64,000 nt of DNA. It comes from Pseudomonas sp. P5_109 (lineage in GTDB: Bacteria > Pseudomonadota > Gammaproteobacteria > Pseudomonadales > Pseudomonadaceae). Positions within the stretch are counted from its first letter, which is position 1. Every line of letters starts with the position of its first letter. The DNA lies in assembly GCF_034009455.1 (NCBI RefSeq), contig NZ_CP125380.1, positions 785,001-849,000 of the forward strand, in the 5' to 3' direction. Shown here piece after piece: positions 20,330-29,450 of this stretch. Below the pieces are notes generated by a model, which made no database searches, was not told where the DNA came from, and was given only the letters and a program-made list of their open reading frames with translations. Made by a program: the position numbers and the translations under genes.

Positions 20330-21241
20330 ATGAAAGCCAGATCCGATGAATTGCAGATTTTCGTCTGCGTGATTGAATGCGGGTCGATTTCTGCGGCGGC
20401 CGAGCAGGTCGGGCAAACGCCCTCGGCGGTCAGTCGTACGCTGTCGCGGCTGGAGGCCAAGCTCGACACCACCTTGATCAATCGCACCACACGGCGCATG
20501 GACCTGACCGAAGAGGGCAAGTATTTCTTCGAGCACGCCAAGCGCATTCTCGATCAGATGGATGAGCTCGAAGAGCGCCTGTCTTCGCGCCAGCAAACGC
20601 CGTCCGGGCGTCTGCGGATCAACGCGGCATCGCCGTTCATGCTGCACGCCATCGTGCCCTACATCGATGAGTTCCGCAGGCTCTACCCGGACATCCAGCT
20701 TGAACTCAACAGCAATGATCTGATCATCGATCTGCTTGAGCAGAGCACCGACATCGCCATCCGTATCGGCACCCTGACTGACTCGACGTTGCATGCCCGC
20801 TCCCTGGGTTGCAGCCCGTTGCACATCGTCGCCAGCCCGGCGTACCTGGAAAAACACGGCACCCCGCAAGCCGTGGCCGATCTGGCCGACCATACGCTGC
20901 TGGGCTTCACCCAGAACGAAGGCCTCAACCAATGGCCGCTGCGTTATGTGCATGGCGATCGCTGGCCGATCCAGGCGTCGATCAGCGCCTCCAGCGGCGA
21001 GACCATCCGCCATCTAGCTCTGGACGGCCAGGGCATCGCCAGCCTGTCACACTTCATGACCATCGAAGACATTCGTGCCGGGCGCTTGAAAGTGTTGCTG
21101 GGTGAATTCAACAGCGGCTACCGCCAGCCGATCAACGCGGTGTACTACCGCAACTCGCAACTGGCCCTGCGGATTCAATGCTTCCTGGACTTTATCCAGG
21201 GCAAGTTGGCGGGTTATGCGAGCGCAGATTTCAAGGGCTGA
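20330..21241 (+). CDS. LysR-family regulator near mdaB
   Basis: A LysR-type regulator of 303 aa. The N-terminal helix-turn-helix reads DELQIFVCVIECGSISAAAEQ and TPSAVSRTLSRLEAKL; the pattern INRTTRRMDLTEEG is typical of the CrgA/DsdC-like subgroup. The C-terminal effector domain includes STDIAIRIGTLTDSTLHARSLG and LDGQGIASLSHFM. This subgroup often regulates neighbouring quinone reductases or epimerases. Both mdaB upstream and the NAD-dependent epimerase downstream (21345) are on the same strand and could be targets. Confidence 0.88.
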   Translation: MKARSDELQIFVCVIECGSISAAAEQVGQTPSAVSRTLSRLEAKLDTTLINRTTRRMDLTEEGKYFFEHAKRILDQMDELEERLSSRQQTPSGRLRINAASPFMLHAIVPYIDEFRRLYPDIQLELNSNDLIIDLLEQSTDIAIRIGTLTDSTLHARSLGCSPLHIVASPAYLEKHGTPQAVADLADHTLLGFTQNEGLNQWPLRYVHGDRWPIQASISASSGETIRHLALDGQGIASLSHFMTIEDIRAGRLKVLLGEFNSGYRQPINAVYYRNSQLALRIQCFLDFIQGKLAGYASADFKG

Positions 21242-21344
21242 TTCGTGATTCCTGCGCAAAAGTGAATTGGGTCAGAGGGCATTTTTCGGCAGTGATCGCT
21301 CCTTGATACTCCTTGCATCACTTATCCACGCAGGGAGTTTCTCC

Positions 21345-22238
21345 ATGAACGTATTCGTTACCGGCGCTGCCGGTTTTATCGGCGGCTCCATCGCCACGGG
21401 ACTGGTCCAGGCCGGCCACAACGTCACCGGCCTGGTGCGCAGCGCCGAACAAGCGGATGAACTGCGTGCGCTGGGCATCGCCCCGGTGATCGGCACCCTC
21501 GACGACTCTGCCCTGTTAGCCGATCAGGCGCTGGCCGCGGACGCTGTGATCAACGCGGCCAGCAGCGATCATCGTGGTGCGGTGGAGGCCTTGCTCGATG
21601 CCTTGCGCGGTTCTGGCAAAGTATTCCTGCACACCAGCGGTTCGAGCATCGTCGGCGATGCCTCGGGCGGCAAATCCAGTGATGTCATCTACTTCGAAGA
21701 CAACCTGCCAGAGCCGACCGTGGACAAAGCTGCGCGCGTGGCCATCGATACTCTGATCCTGGCGGCGGCCATGGATGGGGTGAACTCGGCGGTGATCTGC
21801 AACACCTTGATCTACGGCCACAGCCTGGGTGTGCATCGCGACAGCGTGCAGCTGCCGCGCCTGCTCAAACAGGCACGTAAAAGTGGCGTGGTGCGCCATG
21901 TCGGCACGGGGCGGAACATCTGGTCCAATGTGCACATCGAAGACGTGGTTTCTCTGTACCTGCTGGCGCTGACTGAAAACGTACCTGGCACCTTCTACTT
22001 CGTTGAAAGCGGAGAAGCGTCGTTCATCGACATGACCACTGCCATGGCAAAGGCGCTGAACCTGGGCGAGCCGCAGGACTGGCCGCTCAAGGACGCCGAA
22101 GCCGAGTGGGGTTATGAGATGGCCAACTATGGTTTGGGCTCCAACAGTCGGGTTCGTGGCAAGCATGCGCGGGAGTTGCTGGGTTGGGTGCCGAAGCGCA
22201 CGTCGGTGGTGGAGTGGATTCGCGAGGAGATGGTGTGA
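21345..22238 (+). CDS. NAD-dependent epimerase/dehydratase (extended SDR)
   Basis: An extended short-chain dehydrogenase/reductase-like protein of 297 aa. The Rossmann motif GAAGFIGG is at residues 7-14. The catalytic Tyr of the usual YxxxK is not obvious, which is common in the atypical NmrA/dihydroflavonol-reductase-like group. The segments VINAASSDHRGAVEALLDAL and HTSGSSIVGDASGG are the substrate-side features. The ATG at 21345 follows GCAGGGAGTTTCTCC. The substrate is unknown. It sits 103 bp after the LysR gene and may be part of its regulon. Confidence 0.82.
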   Translation: MNVFVTGAAGFIGGSIATGLVQAGHNVTGLVRSAEQADELRALGIAPVIGTLDDSALLADQALAADAVINAASSDHRGAVEALLDALRGSGKVFLHTSGSSIVGDASGGKSSDVIYFEDNLPEPTVDKAARVAIDTLILAAAMDGVNSAVICNTLIYGHSLGVHRDSVQLPRLLKQARKSGVVRHVGTGRNIWSNVHIEDVVSLYLLALTENVPGTFYFVESGEASFIDMTTAMAKALNLGEPQDWPLKDAEAEWGYEMANYGLGSNSRVRGKHARELLGWVPKRTSVVEWIREEMV

Positions 22239-22262
22239 GTTCGCTATAGATCGCGTCATCGT

Positions 22263-22350
22263 TCTTCGCGAGCAAGCCCGCTCCCACAATTGATCGCGCT
22301 CCGTCAGAAGGAATGCGATCGAATGTGGGAGCGGGCTTGCTCGCGAAGAC
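22263..22350. repeat. REP pair upstream of the SulP gene
   Basis: TCTTCGCGAGCAAGCCCGCTCCCACA and TGTGGGAGCGGGCTTGCTCGCGAAGA are inverted copies about 35 bp apart. Confidence 0.9.
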
Positions 22351-22441
22351 TTTTTCGATGACACAGATGATGGCCGCTCGGCCCTCGATTCCGTAACATC
22401 CGCACACTCTTTTTCGTTTTTCCCTGTGTGCGGTCCCCCCC

Positions 22442-23887
22442 ATGAAAGCAAAACGTCTACGCGCCGATGTCCTGGCCGGACTTACCACTTCCTTCGCCCT
22501 GTTGCCCGAGTGCATCGCGTTCGCGCTGGTGGCCCATCTCAACCCGCTGATGGGGCTCTACGGTGCGTTCATCATCTGCACCCTGACCGCACTGTTCGGC
22601 GGGCGGCCGGGCATGGTCTCCGGCGCGGCCGGCTCGATGGCCGTGGTGATCGTCGCGCTGGTGGTGCAACACGGCGTGCAGTACTTGCTGGCCACGGTGT
22701 TGCTGGGCGGGCTGATCATGATGGCGTTCGGGCTGCTCAAGCTCGGCAAGCTGGTGCGCATGGTGCCGCACCCGGTGATGCTCGGTTTCGTCAACGGCCT
22801 GGCGATTATCATTGCCCTGGCGCAACTGGAGCACTTCAAGAGCGGTGAGACCTGGTTGAGCGGTACGCCGCTGTACATGATGCTGGGCCTGGTCGCGGTG
22901 ACCATGGCGGTTGTCTACGTGCTGCCGCGCCTGACCCGTACGGTGCCGCCGGCGCTGGTGGCGATCCTCGGCGTGGGCCTGGCGGTGTATCTGCTCGGCC
23001 TGCCGACCCGCACCCTGGGCGACATGGCGCACATTGCCGGTGGCTTGCCGACCCTGGCGCTGCCGGACATTGCGTGGAATCTGGAGACCCTGCGCATCAT
23101 CGCGCCTTACGCGATCCTGATGGCGCTGGTCGGCTTGCTGGAAACCCTGTTGACCCTGAACCTCACCGACGAAATCACCGAAAGCCGTGGCTTCCCGGAT
23201 CGCGAGTGCGTGGCGCTGGGGGCGGCGAATCTGGTGTCCGGTGCGTTCGGCGGCATGGGCGGTTGCGCCATGATCGGCCAGACCGTGATCAACCTCAGTT
23301 CCGGCGGTCGCGGGCGCTTGTCCGGGGTGGTGGCCGGGGTGTCGATCCTGCTGTTCATCCTGTTCCTGTCGCCGCTGATCGAGCGCATTCCCTTGGCCGC
23401 GTTGGTTGGGGTGATGTTCGTGGTGTCGCAGCAGACCTTCGCCTGGGCTTCGTTGCGGGTACTGAACAAAGTGCCAGTGAACGACGTGCTGGTGATCATC
23501 GCAGTGACGGTGATTACTGTGTTCACCGACCTGGCCACCGCGGTGCTCTGCGGCATCATCATCGCGGCACTCAATTTCGCCTGGCAGCAGGCCCGACAGC
23601 TGTATGCCGACAGTCATCTGGAGAACGACGGCAGCAAGCTGTACCGGGTGCATGGCACGCTGTTCTTCGCCTCGACCACACCCTTTCTCAATCAATTCGA
23701 TCCGGCCAACGACCCGGCGCAAGTGACCCTGGATTGCCGTCACTTGAGTTTTGTCGACTATTCGGCCATCGCCGCGCTGGGCACCTTGCGCGAGCGCTAC
23801 GCCAGGGCCGGCAAGCACCTGCGGGTGCTGCATTTGTCCGAGCGTTGCAAGAAACTGCTCAAGCGCGCGCGGATGCAGCACGACTGA
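22442..23887 (+). CDS. SulP-family anion transporter
   Basis: A membrane protein of 481 aa of the SulP (SLC26-like) family, which moves sulfate, bicarbonate or C4-dicarboxylates. The N-terminal RADVLAGLTTSFALLPECIAFA is the SulP signature, GAAGSMAVVIVALV and VMLGFVNGLAIIIALAQLEHF are conserved helices, and a C-terminal STAS domain covers about residues 395-481 (LDCRHLSFVDYSAIAALGTL). About 10-12 transmembrane helices are expected. The start is the ATG at 22442. Substrate specificity cannot be told from the sequence. It is flanked by REP DNA upstream and the GntP operon downstream and appears monocistronic. Confidence 0.9.
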   Translation: MKAKRLRADVLAGLTTSFALLPECIAFALVAHLNPLMGLYGAFIICTLTALFGGRPGMVSGAAGSMAVVIVALVVQHGVQYLLATVLLGGLIMMAFGLLKLGKLVRMVPHPVMLGFVNGLAIIIALAQLEHFKSGETWLSGTPLYMMLGLVAVTMAVVYVLPRLTRTVPPALVAILGVGLAVYLLGLPTRTLGDMAHIAGGLPTLALPDIAWNLETLRIIAPYAILMALVGLLETLLTLNLTDEITESRGFPDRECVALGAANLVSGAFGGMGGCAMIGQTVINLSSGGRGRLSGVVAGVSILLFILFLSPLIERIPLAALVGVMFVVSQQTFAWASLRVLNKVPVNDVLVIIAVTVITVFTDLATAVLCGIIIAALNFAWQQARQLYADSHLENDGSKLYRVHGTLFFASTTPFLNQFDPANDPAQVTLDCRHLSFVDYSAIAALGTLRERYARAGKHLRVLHLSERCKKLLKRARMQHD

Positions 23888-23973
23888 AGTCAGCCGTTCG
23901 ATCGTTCCCACGCTGATAGGGGAACGATCTGACAGTCGGCGATGAAAATTCACACGGCCGACTTTCATAATTT

Positions 23974-24055
23974 GCGACACGGCATACCTCTGTGCGACAT
24001 GTCTTACCTCTGTACGAAAATTATTTTCACCTCGTTTGAAAATAACGCCTCGAAA
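23974..24055. promoter_or_regulatory. Iterated 20-bp element upstream of the GntP operon
   Basis: GCGACA recurs at 23974 and 23994 and a variant ACGAAA at 24014, that is every 20 bp, with TACCTCTGTGCGA at 23985-23997 and TACCTCTGTACGA at 24005-24017 (one mismatch). A fourth degenerate unit starts near 24036 (TTGAAAATAACGCCTCG). The near-palindrome GAAAATTATTTTC lies at 24016-24028. The 20-bp period puts the units on one DNA face. It is 50-130 bp upstream of the permease start and is a likely operator for the RpiR protein encoded in the operon. Confidence 0.5.
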
Positions 24056-24107
24056 TGTTTTAAGAGTTTCACAAATATTTCGACGTGACCCTCTCGAGGA
24101 GTACCGC

Positions 24108-25457
24108 ATGACCCTGTCCTTCGGCTATTGGCTGCTGGTGTATGCCGCCATCGCCATCATTGCACTGATCGTTCTGATCGCCCGTTACCGGCTCAACCCG
24201 TTCATTGTCATCACCCTGATTTCCATCGGCCTGGCGCTGGTGGCGGGGATGCCGCCGTCGGGTGTGGTGGGGGCGTACGAGGCGGGTGTCGGCAAGACGC
24301 TGGGGCACATCGCGCTGGTGGTGGCGCTGGGTACGATGCTCGGCAAGATGATGGCCGAATCCGGCGGCGCCGAGCAGGTGGCGCGGACCTTGATCGACCG
24401 TTTTGGCGAGAAGAACGCGCATTGGGCGATGGTCTGCATCGCGTTCCTGGTGGGGCTGCCGCTGTTCTTCGAAGTCGGTTTCGTCTTGCTGGTGCCGATT
24501 GCCTTTACGGTGGCGCGGCGCGTGGGCGTATCGATCCTGATGGTCGGCTTGCCGATGGTCGCCGGGCTCTCGGTGGTGCATGCGCTGGTGCCGCCGCACC
24601 CGGCGGCAATGCTCGCGGTGCAGGTGTATCAGGCGTCGGTGGGGCAGACCTTGCTCTATGCGATTGCGATCGGCATTCCGACCGCGATCATCGCCGGTCC
24701 CCTGTACGCCAAATTCATTGTTCCGCGCATTCAATTGCCAGCAGAAAACCCGCTGGAACGCCAATTCCTGGAGCGCGAACCGCGCGACAGCCTGCCGGGG
24801 TTCGGCATCACCATGGCGACCATTCTGTTGCCGGTGGTGTTGATGCTGATCGGCGGCTGGGCCAATCTGATTTCCACGCCGGGTACAGGTTTCAACCAGT
24901 TTTTGTTGTTCATCGGCAACTCGGTGATCGCGCTGTTGCTGGCCACCTTGCTGAGCTTCTGGACCCTCGGCCTGGCCCAGGGTTTCAACCGCGAATCGAT
25001 CCTCAAGTTCACCAACGAATGCCTGGCGCCGACCGCGAGCATCACCCTGCTGGTGGGTGCCGGTGGTGGCCTGAACCGGATTCTGGTGGACGCCGGCGTC
25101 ACCGACCAGATCGTCGGCCTGGCCCACGAGTTTCATCTGTCGCCGCTGTTGATGGGCTGGCTGTTTGCCGCGCTGATGCGCATCGCCACCGGTTCTGCCA
25201 CTGTGGCCATGACCACCGCTTCAGGTGTGGTCGCCCCCGTGGCCATTGGTCTGGGTTATCCCCATCCGGAACTGTTGGTGCTGGCGACGGGCGCGGGGTC
25301 GGTTATCTTTTCCCACGTTAACGACGGCGGTTTCTGGTTGATCAAGGAATACTTCAACATGACCGTTGCCCAAACCTTCAAGACCTGGACCGTGCTCGAG
25401 ACGTTGATCTCGGTCGTCGCCTTCGGCCTGACCGTTGGCCTTTCTTACCTGATTTAA
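24108..25457 (+). CDS. GntP-family permease
   Basis: A permease of 449 aa of the gluconate:H+ symporter family (GntP/DsdX/IdnT), with about 12-14 transmembrane helices. Typical blocks are GTMLGKMMAESGGAEQVA, GLPLFFEVGFVLLVPIAF, LVPPHPAAML, RIATGSATVAM and SHVNDGGFWLIKEYF. The ATG at 24108 has CGAGGAGTACCGC upstream; the frame reaches further back to about 24036 but that part lies in the repeat element. The next two genes encode an RpiR regulator and D-aminoacylase, so the natural substrate is more likely a D-amino acid or N-acyl-D-amino acid (as for DsdX) than gluconate. The substrate assignment is an inference. Confidence 0.9.
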   Translation: MTLSFGYWLLVYAAIAIIALIVLIARYRLNPFIVITLISIGLALVAGMPPSGVVGAYEAGVGKTLGHIALVVALGTMLGKMMAESGGAEQVARTLIDRFGEKNAHWAMVCIAFLVGLPLFFEVGFVLLVPIAFTVARRVGVSILMVGLPMVAGLSVVHALVPPHPAAMLAVQVYQASVGQTLLYAIAIGIPTAIIAGPLYAKFIVPRIQLPAENPLERQFLEREPRDSLPGFGITMATILLPVVLMLIGGWANLISTPGTGFNQFLLFIGNSVIALLLATLLSFWTLGLAQGFNRESILKFTNECLAPTASITLLVGAGGGLNRILVDAGVTDQIVGLAHEFHLSPLLMGWLFAALMRIATGSATVAMTTASGVVAPVAIGLGYPHPELLVLATGAGSVIFSHVNDGGFWLIKEYFNMTVAQTFKTWTVLETLISVVAFGLTVGLSYLI

Positions 25458-25470
25458 CCGGAGCCACTGC

Positions 25471-26331
25471 ATGGACATCCTCTACCAGATCCGCGCCCGT
25501 CAGGATTCCTTCAGCGCCGGTGAAGGGCGCATCGCCCGCCTGATGCTCGACGACGTCGGATTTGCCGCCTCGGCCAGCCTCGATGAGCTGGCGTTGCGGG
25601 CGGAGGTCAGCAGCGCCACGTTGTCGCGTTTCGCCCGTACGGTCGGCTGCAAGGACCTGCGTGACCTGCGCTTGCAACTGGCCCAGGCCAGCGGCGTCGG
25701 CAGCCGCTTTCTCGACCCGGCGGGCACGCCCGAGCAGTCGGCGTTCTACGGGCAGATCGTCGGCGATATCGAGACGACCTTGCGCCAGCACCTGGCGGCG
25801 TTCGACGAGTCGCGTTTCGCCGACGCGGTGAAATTGCTGGGCAAGGCGCGGATGATTCACGCGTTCGGCATGGGCGGCTGCTCGACCCTGTGCAGCGATG
25901 AACTGCAAGTGCGCCTGGTGCGCCTCGGCTATCCGATTGCGGTGTGCCACGATGCGGTGATGATGCGCGTCACCGCCGCCAGCCTCAGCGCTGAACAGGT
26001 GGTGATTGTCTGTTCGCTCACCGGGATCACCCCGGAGCTGGTTGAAACGGTGGAGCTGGCGCGCAACTACGGCGCGCGCATCCTGGCCATCACCCGGGCG
26101 GATTCACCGCTGGCGCAGTTGGCCGACATCGTCCTGCCCCTGCAAAGCGCCGAAACCTCGTTCATCTACAAACCCACGGCAGCGCGCTACGGCATGCTGC
26201 TGGCCATCGATGTGCTCGCCACCGAGCTGGCGCTGGCCAATCCTGAAGACAATCAAGAACGTCTGCGGCGGATCAAGCTCGCCCTCGACGAATACCGCGG
26301 CGGCGACGACCACTTGCCGCTGGGAGACTGA
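25471..26331 (+). CDS. MurR/RpiR-family regulator with SIS domain
   Basis: A regulator of 286 aa. The N-terminal HTH_6 domain includes EGRIARLMLDDVGFAASASLDELALRAEVSSATLSRFARTVG-type elements, and a SIS domain starts near residue 125 (MIHAFGMGGCSTLCSDEL, VIVCSLTGITPELVE). The SIS domain binds phosphosugars or related ligands and serves as effector sensor. It starts 13 bases after the permease stop, with ACCGGAGCC as ribosome-binding site, and is followed one base later by the D-aminoacylase ATG. It probably controls its own operon through the iterated element upstream of the permease gene. Confidence 0.9.
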   Translation: MDILYQIRARQDSFSAGEGRIARLMLDDVGFAASASLDELALRAEVSSATLSRFARTVGCKDLRDLRLQLAQASGVGSRFLDPAGTPEQSAFYGQIVGDIETTLRQHLAAFDESRFADAVKLLGKARMIHAFGMGGCSTLCSDELQVRLVRLGYPIAVCHDAVMMRVTAASLSAEQVVIVCSLTGITPELVETVELARNYGARILAITRADSPLAQLADIVLPLQSAETSFIYKPTAARYGMLLAIDVLATELALANPEDNQERLRRIKLALDEYRGGDDHLPLGD

Positions 26332-26332
26332 C

Positions 26333-27790
26333 ATGCAGTACGACACGCTGATTCGCAACGCCCTGATCATCGACGGCAGTAACAGCCCCGGTTACCCCGC
26401 CGACGTGGCCATTCTCAACGGACGCATCGAGCGCATCGGCGACTTGCGCGATGCCCATGCCAGCGAAGAAATCGACGCGCAGGGCCAGGTGCTCGCGCCG
26501 GGTTTCATCGACGTGCACACCCATGACGACACCGTGGTGATCCGCCAGCCGCAGATGCTGCCCAAGCTCAGCCAGGGCGTGACCACGGTGATCGTCGGCA
26601 ACTGCGGGATCAGTGCCTCGCCGGTGAGTTTGCGTGGTGATCCGCCGGACCCGATGAACCTGCTGGGCACGGCCGCTGCGTTCGTTTACCCGACCTTCGG
26701 CGCCTACCGCGCCGCGGTCGAAGCGGCAAACACCACGCTGAACGTTGCCGCGTTGGTCGGCCATACGGCGTTGCGCAGCAATCATCTGGACGACCTGTTT
26801 CGCACCGCCAGCGCCGATGAAATCAGCGCGATGCGCGAGCAATTGCGCGAGAGCCTCGAGGCCGGCGCGTTGGGTCTGTCCACGGGTCTTGCCTATGCCA
26901 GCGCCTTCTCGGCATCGACCGATGAAGTGATGCAACTGACCGAAGAGCTGACGGCATTCGGCGCGGTCTACACCACTCACTTGCGCAGCGAGTTCGAACC
27001 GGTGCTGGAGGCCATGGACGAGGCGTTCCAGATCGGTCGACATGCGCAAAGCCCGGTGATCATTTCCCACCTCAAATGTGCCGGTGCCGGTAACTGGGGG
27101 CGTAGTCCGCAGCTGCTGGCGTCCCTCGAAGAGGCGGCGAAGACCCACCCGGTGGGTTGCGATTGTTATCCGTATGCGGCGAGCTCCTCGACCCTGGACC
27201 TCAATCAGGTGACCGATGCCCATCGCATCACCATCACCTGGTCGACCCCGCATCCGGAAATGGGCGGCCGCGACCTGATGGACATCGCCGCCGAATGGAA
27301 TGTGTCGCTGTTGGATGCTGCTCGCCAGCTGCAACCGGCCGGCGCGGTGTACTACGGCATGGATGAGGCGGATGTGCGCAGAATCCTTGCGCACCCGCTG
27401 TCGATGGTCGGCTCCGACGGCTTGCCGGAAGACCCGTTTCCGCACCCACGCTTGTGGGGTGCATTCCCTCGCGTACTCGGACATTTCAGCCGTGACGTAG
27501 GACTGTTCCCGCTGCACACGGCGGTGCACAAAATGACCGGGCTGTCGGCGGCACGCTTCGGTTTGAAGGCGCGCGGTGAAATCCGCGAAGGTCATTGGGC
27601 CGACCTGGTGTTGTTCGATCCGGCGACTGTCCGCGATGTCGCCGATTTCAACGATCCGCAACGGGCGGCGCAAGGCATCGAGGGCGTCTGGGTCAACGGT
27701 GTGTTGAGCTACCGCGATGGCCAGGCCAATGGGCGCAGGGAAGGGCGGTTCCTGGCTCGGGAAGGGGATTTGCGCACGGGTTTTCAGTGA
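26333..27790 (+). CDS. N-acyl-D-amino-acid deacylase (D-aminoacylase)
   Basis: An amidohydrolase of 485 aa that removes the acyl group from N-acyl-D-amino acids. All zinc-ligand positions known for D-aminoacylase can be placed: His62 and His64 in FIDVHTHDD, Cys91 in VGNCG, His216 in THLRSE, His246 in ISHLK and Asp362 in GSDG. The Cys ligand separates this family from dihydroorotase and urease relatives. The start is the ATG at 26333, one base after the RpiR stop, with GGGAG upstream; a much longer open frame reaching back into the RpiR gene is not real. The permease presumably imports the substrate. Freed D-amino acids would need a racemase or dehydrogenase encoded elsewhere. Confidence 0.92.
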   Translation: MQYDTLIRNALIIDGSNSPGYPADVAILNGRIERIGDLRDAHASEEIDAQGQVLAPGFIDVHTHDDTVVIRQPQMLPKLSQGVTTVIVGNCGISASPVSLRGDPPDPMNLLGTAAAFVYPTFGAYRAAVEAANTTLNVAALVGHTALRSNHLDDLFRTASADEISAMREQLRESLEAGALGLSTGLAYASAFSASTDEVMQLTEELTAFGAVYTTHLRSEFEPVLEAMDEAFQIGRHAQSPVIISHLKCAGAGNWGRSPQLLASLEEAAKTHPVGCDCYPYAASSSTLDLNQVTDAHRITITWSTPHPEMGGRDLMDIAAEWNVSLLDAARQLQPAGAVYYGMDEADVRRILAHPLSMVGSDGLPEDPFPHPRLWGAFPRVLGHFSRDVGLFPLHTAVHKMTGLSAARFGLKARGEIREGHWADLVLFDPATVRDVADFNDPQRAAQGIEGVWVNGVLSYRDGQANGRREGRFLAREGDLRTGFQ

Positions 27791-27899
27791 GTTTCGAGGA
27801 CTGCGTCACAGTAGTGGCACTTTGAGACTAAAGAACGCCATTTCCGCGCCGAAGGACTGATATCAAGACCGACTTCCCTTGCTGGTCGGTTACGTATTG

Positions 27900-28000
27900 T
27901 GTAGGAGCGAGCTTGCTCGCGATGGTCGTTAACGATAACGCGTTTTGACTGGCTAAACGCGGTGCCTTTGACTCCATCGCGAGCAAGCTCGCTCCTACAG
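27900..28000. repeat. REP pair between D-aminoacylase and glyoxalase genes
   Basis: TGTAGGAGCGAGCTTGCTCGCGATGG and CCATCGCGAGCAAGCTCGCTCCTACA face each other about 48 bp apart, with GTTAACGATAACGCG between. Confidence 0.9.
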
Positions 28001-28026
28001 GTCTTTCACCGTCTGGGAGCAACTCG

Positions 28027-28395
28027 ATGAGCTTCGGCAAAACCACTCCGGTCCTGCGCATTTTCGACGAAGCCAAGGCCGTGGAGTTTTACGTCGATTT
28101 CCTGGGGTTCAAGATCGACTGGCAACATCGATTTGCAGCGAGTTCCCCGCTGTACCTGCAAATCTCCCGTGGCGAATGCGTGCTGCACTTGTCCGAACAC
28201 CATGACGACAGCGCACCGGGTTCTGCACTGCGGATCGAGACCGAGGAGCTTGAGCAGTTCCAACAGCAACTGTTGGCCACGGAATACGGCTTTTCCCATC
28301 CGCAGATCCAGGTCATGCCGTGGGGCAGCCAGGACCTGACCATCGCCGATCCTTTCGGCAATCGGTTGGTGTTCACCAACGCGATCAGCCTCTGA
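28027..28395 (+). CDS. Glyoxalase/bleomycin-resistance-fold protein
   Basis: A vicinal-oxygen-chelate fold protein of 122 aa. TTPVLRIFDEAKAVEFYVDFLGFKID is the standard first beta-alpha-beta unit, and QDLTIADPFGNRLVFTN is the terminal strand pattern of the glyoxalase superfamily. His and Glu residues that could bind a metal are present (LHLSEHHDD), but whether it is an enzyme or a binding or resistance protein cannot be told. The ATG at 28027 follows CTGGGAGCAACTCG. It appears to be a single-gene unit, convergent with the AraC gene downstream. Confidence 0.83.
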   Translation: MSFGKTTPVLRIFDEAKAVEFYVDFLGFKIDWQHRFAASSPLYLQISRGECVLHLSEHHDDSAPGSALRIETEELEQFQQQLLATEYGFSHPQIQVMPWGSQDLTIADPFGNRLVFTNAISL

Positions 28396-28421
28396 GCCTT
28401 CAGCCCCTCAGGCTTAAGCCT

Positions 28422-29450
28422 TCAGCCTTCGTTCGGCACCCGGTGGGTCTGGCGAAACTCGCCGGGCGGCATCCCGCGCCGGCTTTTGAAGGTGCGGTGA
28501 AACGAGCGGGGTTCGGTGAAACCCAGGTACTGGGCGATGTCCTGAATCGGCAGGGTGCTGTTGAGCAGGTAATGCTCGGCCAGCTCCTGGCGCAGGTCAT
28601 CGAGGATCTGCTGGTACGACGTACCGGCCTGATGCAACTGGCGTTGCAGGGTGCGCACTGACACCGCGAGCTGCTCGGCCACCTGCTCCTTGCGTGGCAG
28701 GCCTTCCTTGAGCAACTGGCGCAGGATGTTTTTGACCCGCTGCTGCAGCGACGCGTCCTCCAGTGTCGCCATCAATCCCAGGGCATGTTCTTCCAGGGTG
28801 CGCAGCAATTGCGCATCGGCCTGGCGCAAGGGCAACTGCAAATACGGCAACGGCACAATCAGCGCCGAGTAAGGCTGGTCGAACAGCACCGGGCAGTCGA
28901 AGAACTGCTCGTACTCTGCCAGCGTCGTGTCGGTCAGACGTGCATGTTCCAGCCAGACGGCGGCCGGCGACAGTTGCGTGTCGGCGATCCAGCGCGCGTA
29001 TTGCAGCCAGGAGCCGAGCACGTTTTCCACCAGGTGCCGGCGAATTCGCGGGCGTTGATGGCGGCAGGTCCAGATCAGGTGCACCTCGCTGCCTTGCACC
29101 TCGGCGCGGCTGACGCCCATGTCGCCCACCAGCTTCTCGAACGGCATGATGCGACTCATCGCATCGCCCAGTGTCGCGCAGTTCATGGTGATGTAGCCGA
29201 GCACGCTCCAGGAGTTGGGCAACACAAAACGCGCGGCGTTGAGACCAAATAGCGCATCGCCCGAGTGTTCGCAGAAATAATCGAGCAGCCGTTCATGGGC
29301 CTCACCCGGCAACCGCAGGCTGTTGTCACTCAACTGCTGTGCCTGCAACCCGGCAGCCGCCAACGCAGGCTCGATGGCCATGCCCAGTTGTTCGGCATGG
29401 CGCAGGTATTTGAGCAGCGGCGGAACTGAAGTGAAGCCCAGGGATTGCAT
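28422..29450 (-). CDS. AraC-family regulator (arabinose_bd-type N-terminus)
   Basis: A regulator of 342 aa. The N-terminal two-thirds match the OruR/ArgR-like Arabinose_bd domain (LKYLRHAEQLGMAIEPAL, GLNAARFVLPNSWSVLGYITMNC). The C-terminal AraC double helix-turn-helix includes EQLAVSVRTLQRQLHQAGTSY and IQDIAQYLGFTEPRSFHRTFK. The start is the ATG at 29450. It is divergent from the flavoprotein gene at 29660 with about 210 bp between, and activators of this subfamily usually control the adjacent catabolic genes. It is therefore the probable regulator of the glycerolipid-like cluster 29660-39505. Confidence 0.88.
   Translation of the reverse strand: MQSLGFTSVPPLLKYLRHAEQLGMAIEPALAAAGLQAQQLSDNSLRLPGEAHERLLDYFCEHSGDALFGLNAARFVLPNSWSVLGYITMNCATLGDAMSRIMPFEKLVGDMGVSRAEVQGSEVHLIWTCRHQRPRIRRHLVENVLGSWLQYARWIADTQLSPAAVWLEHARLTDTTLAEYEQFFDCPVLFDQPYSALIVPLPYLQLPLRQADAQLLRTLEEHALGLMATLEDASLQQRVKNILRQLLKEGLPRKEQVAEQLAVSVRTLQRQLHQAGTSYQQILDDLRQELAEHYLLNSTLPIQDIAQYLGFTEPRSFHRTFKSRRGMPPGEFRQTHRVPNEG

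Noticed and set aside
23888..24107. Upstream extension of the GntP permease to about 24036
   Set aside because: The frame is open, but it runs through the iterated regulatory element, while the ATG at 24108 has a good ribosome-binding site.
22457..24109. A 550-codon minus-strand frame opposite the SulP gene, rich in His, Gln and Arg
   Set aside because: Low-complexity composition and complete overlap with the SulP gene mark it as a shadow.
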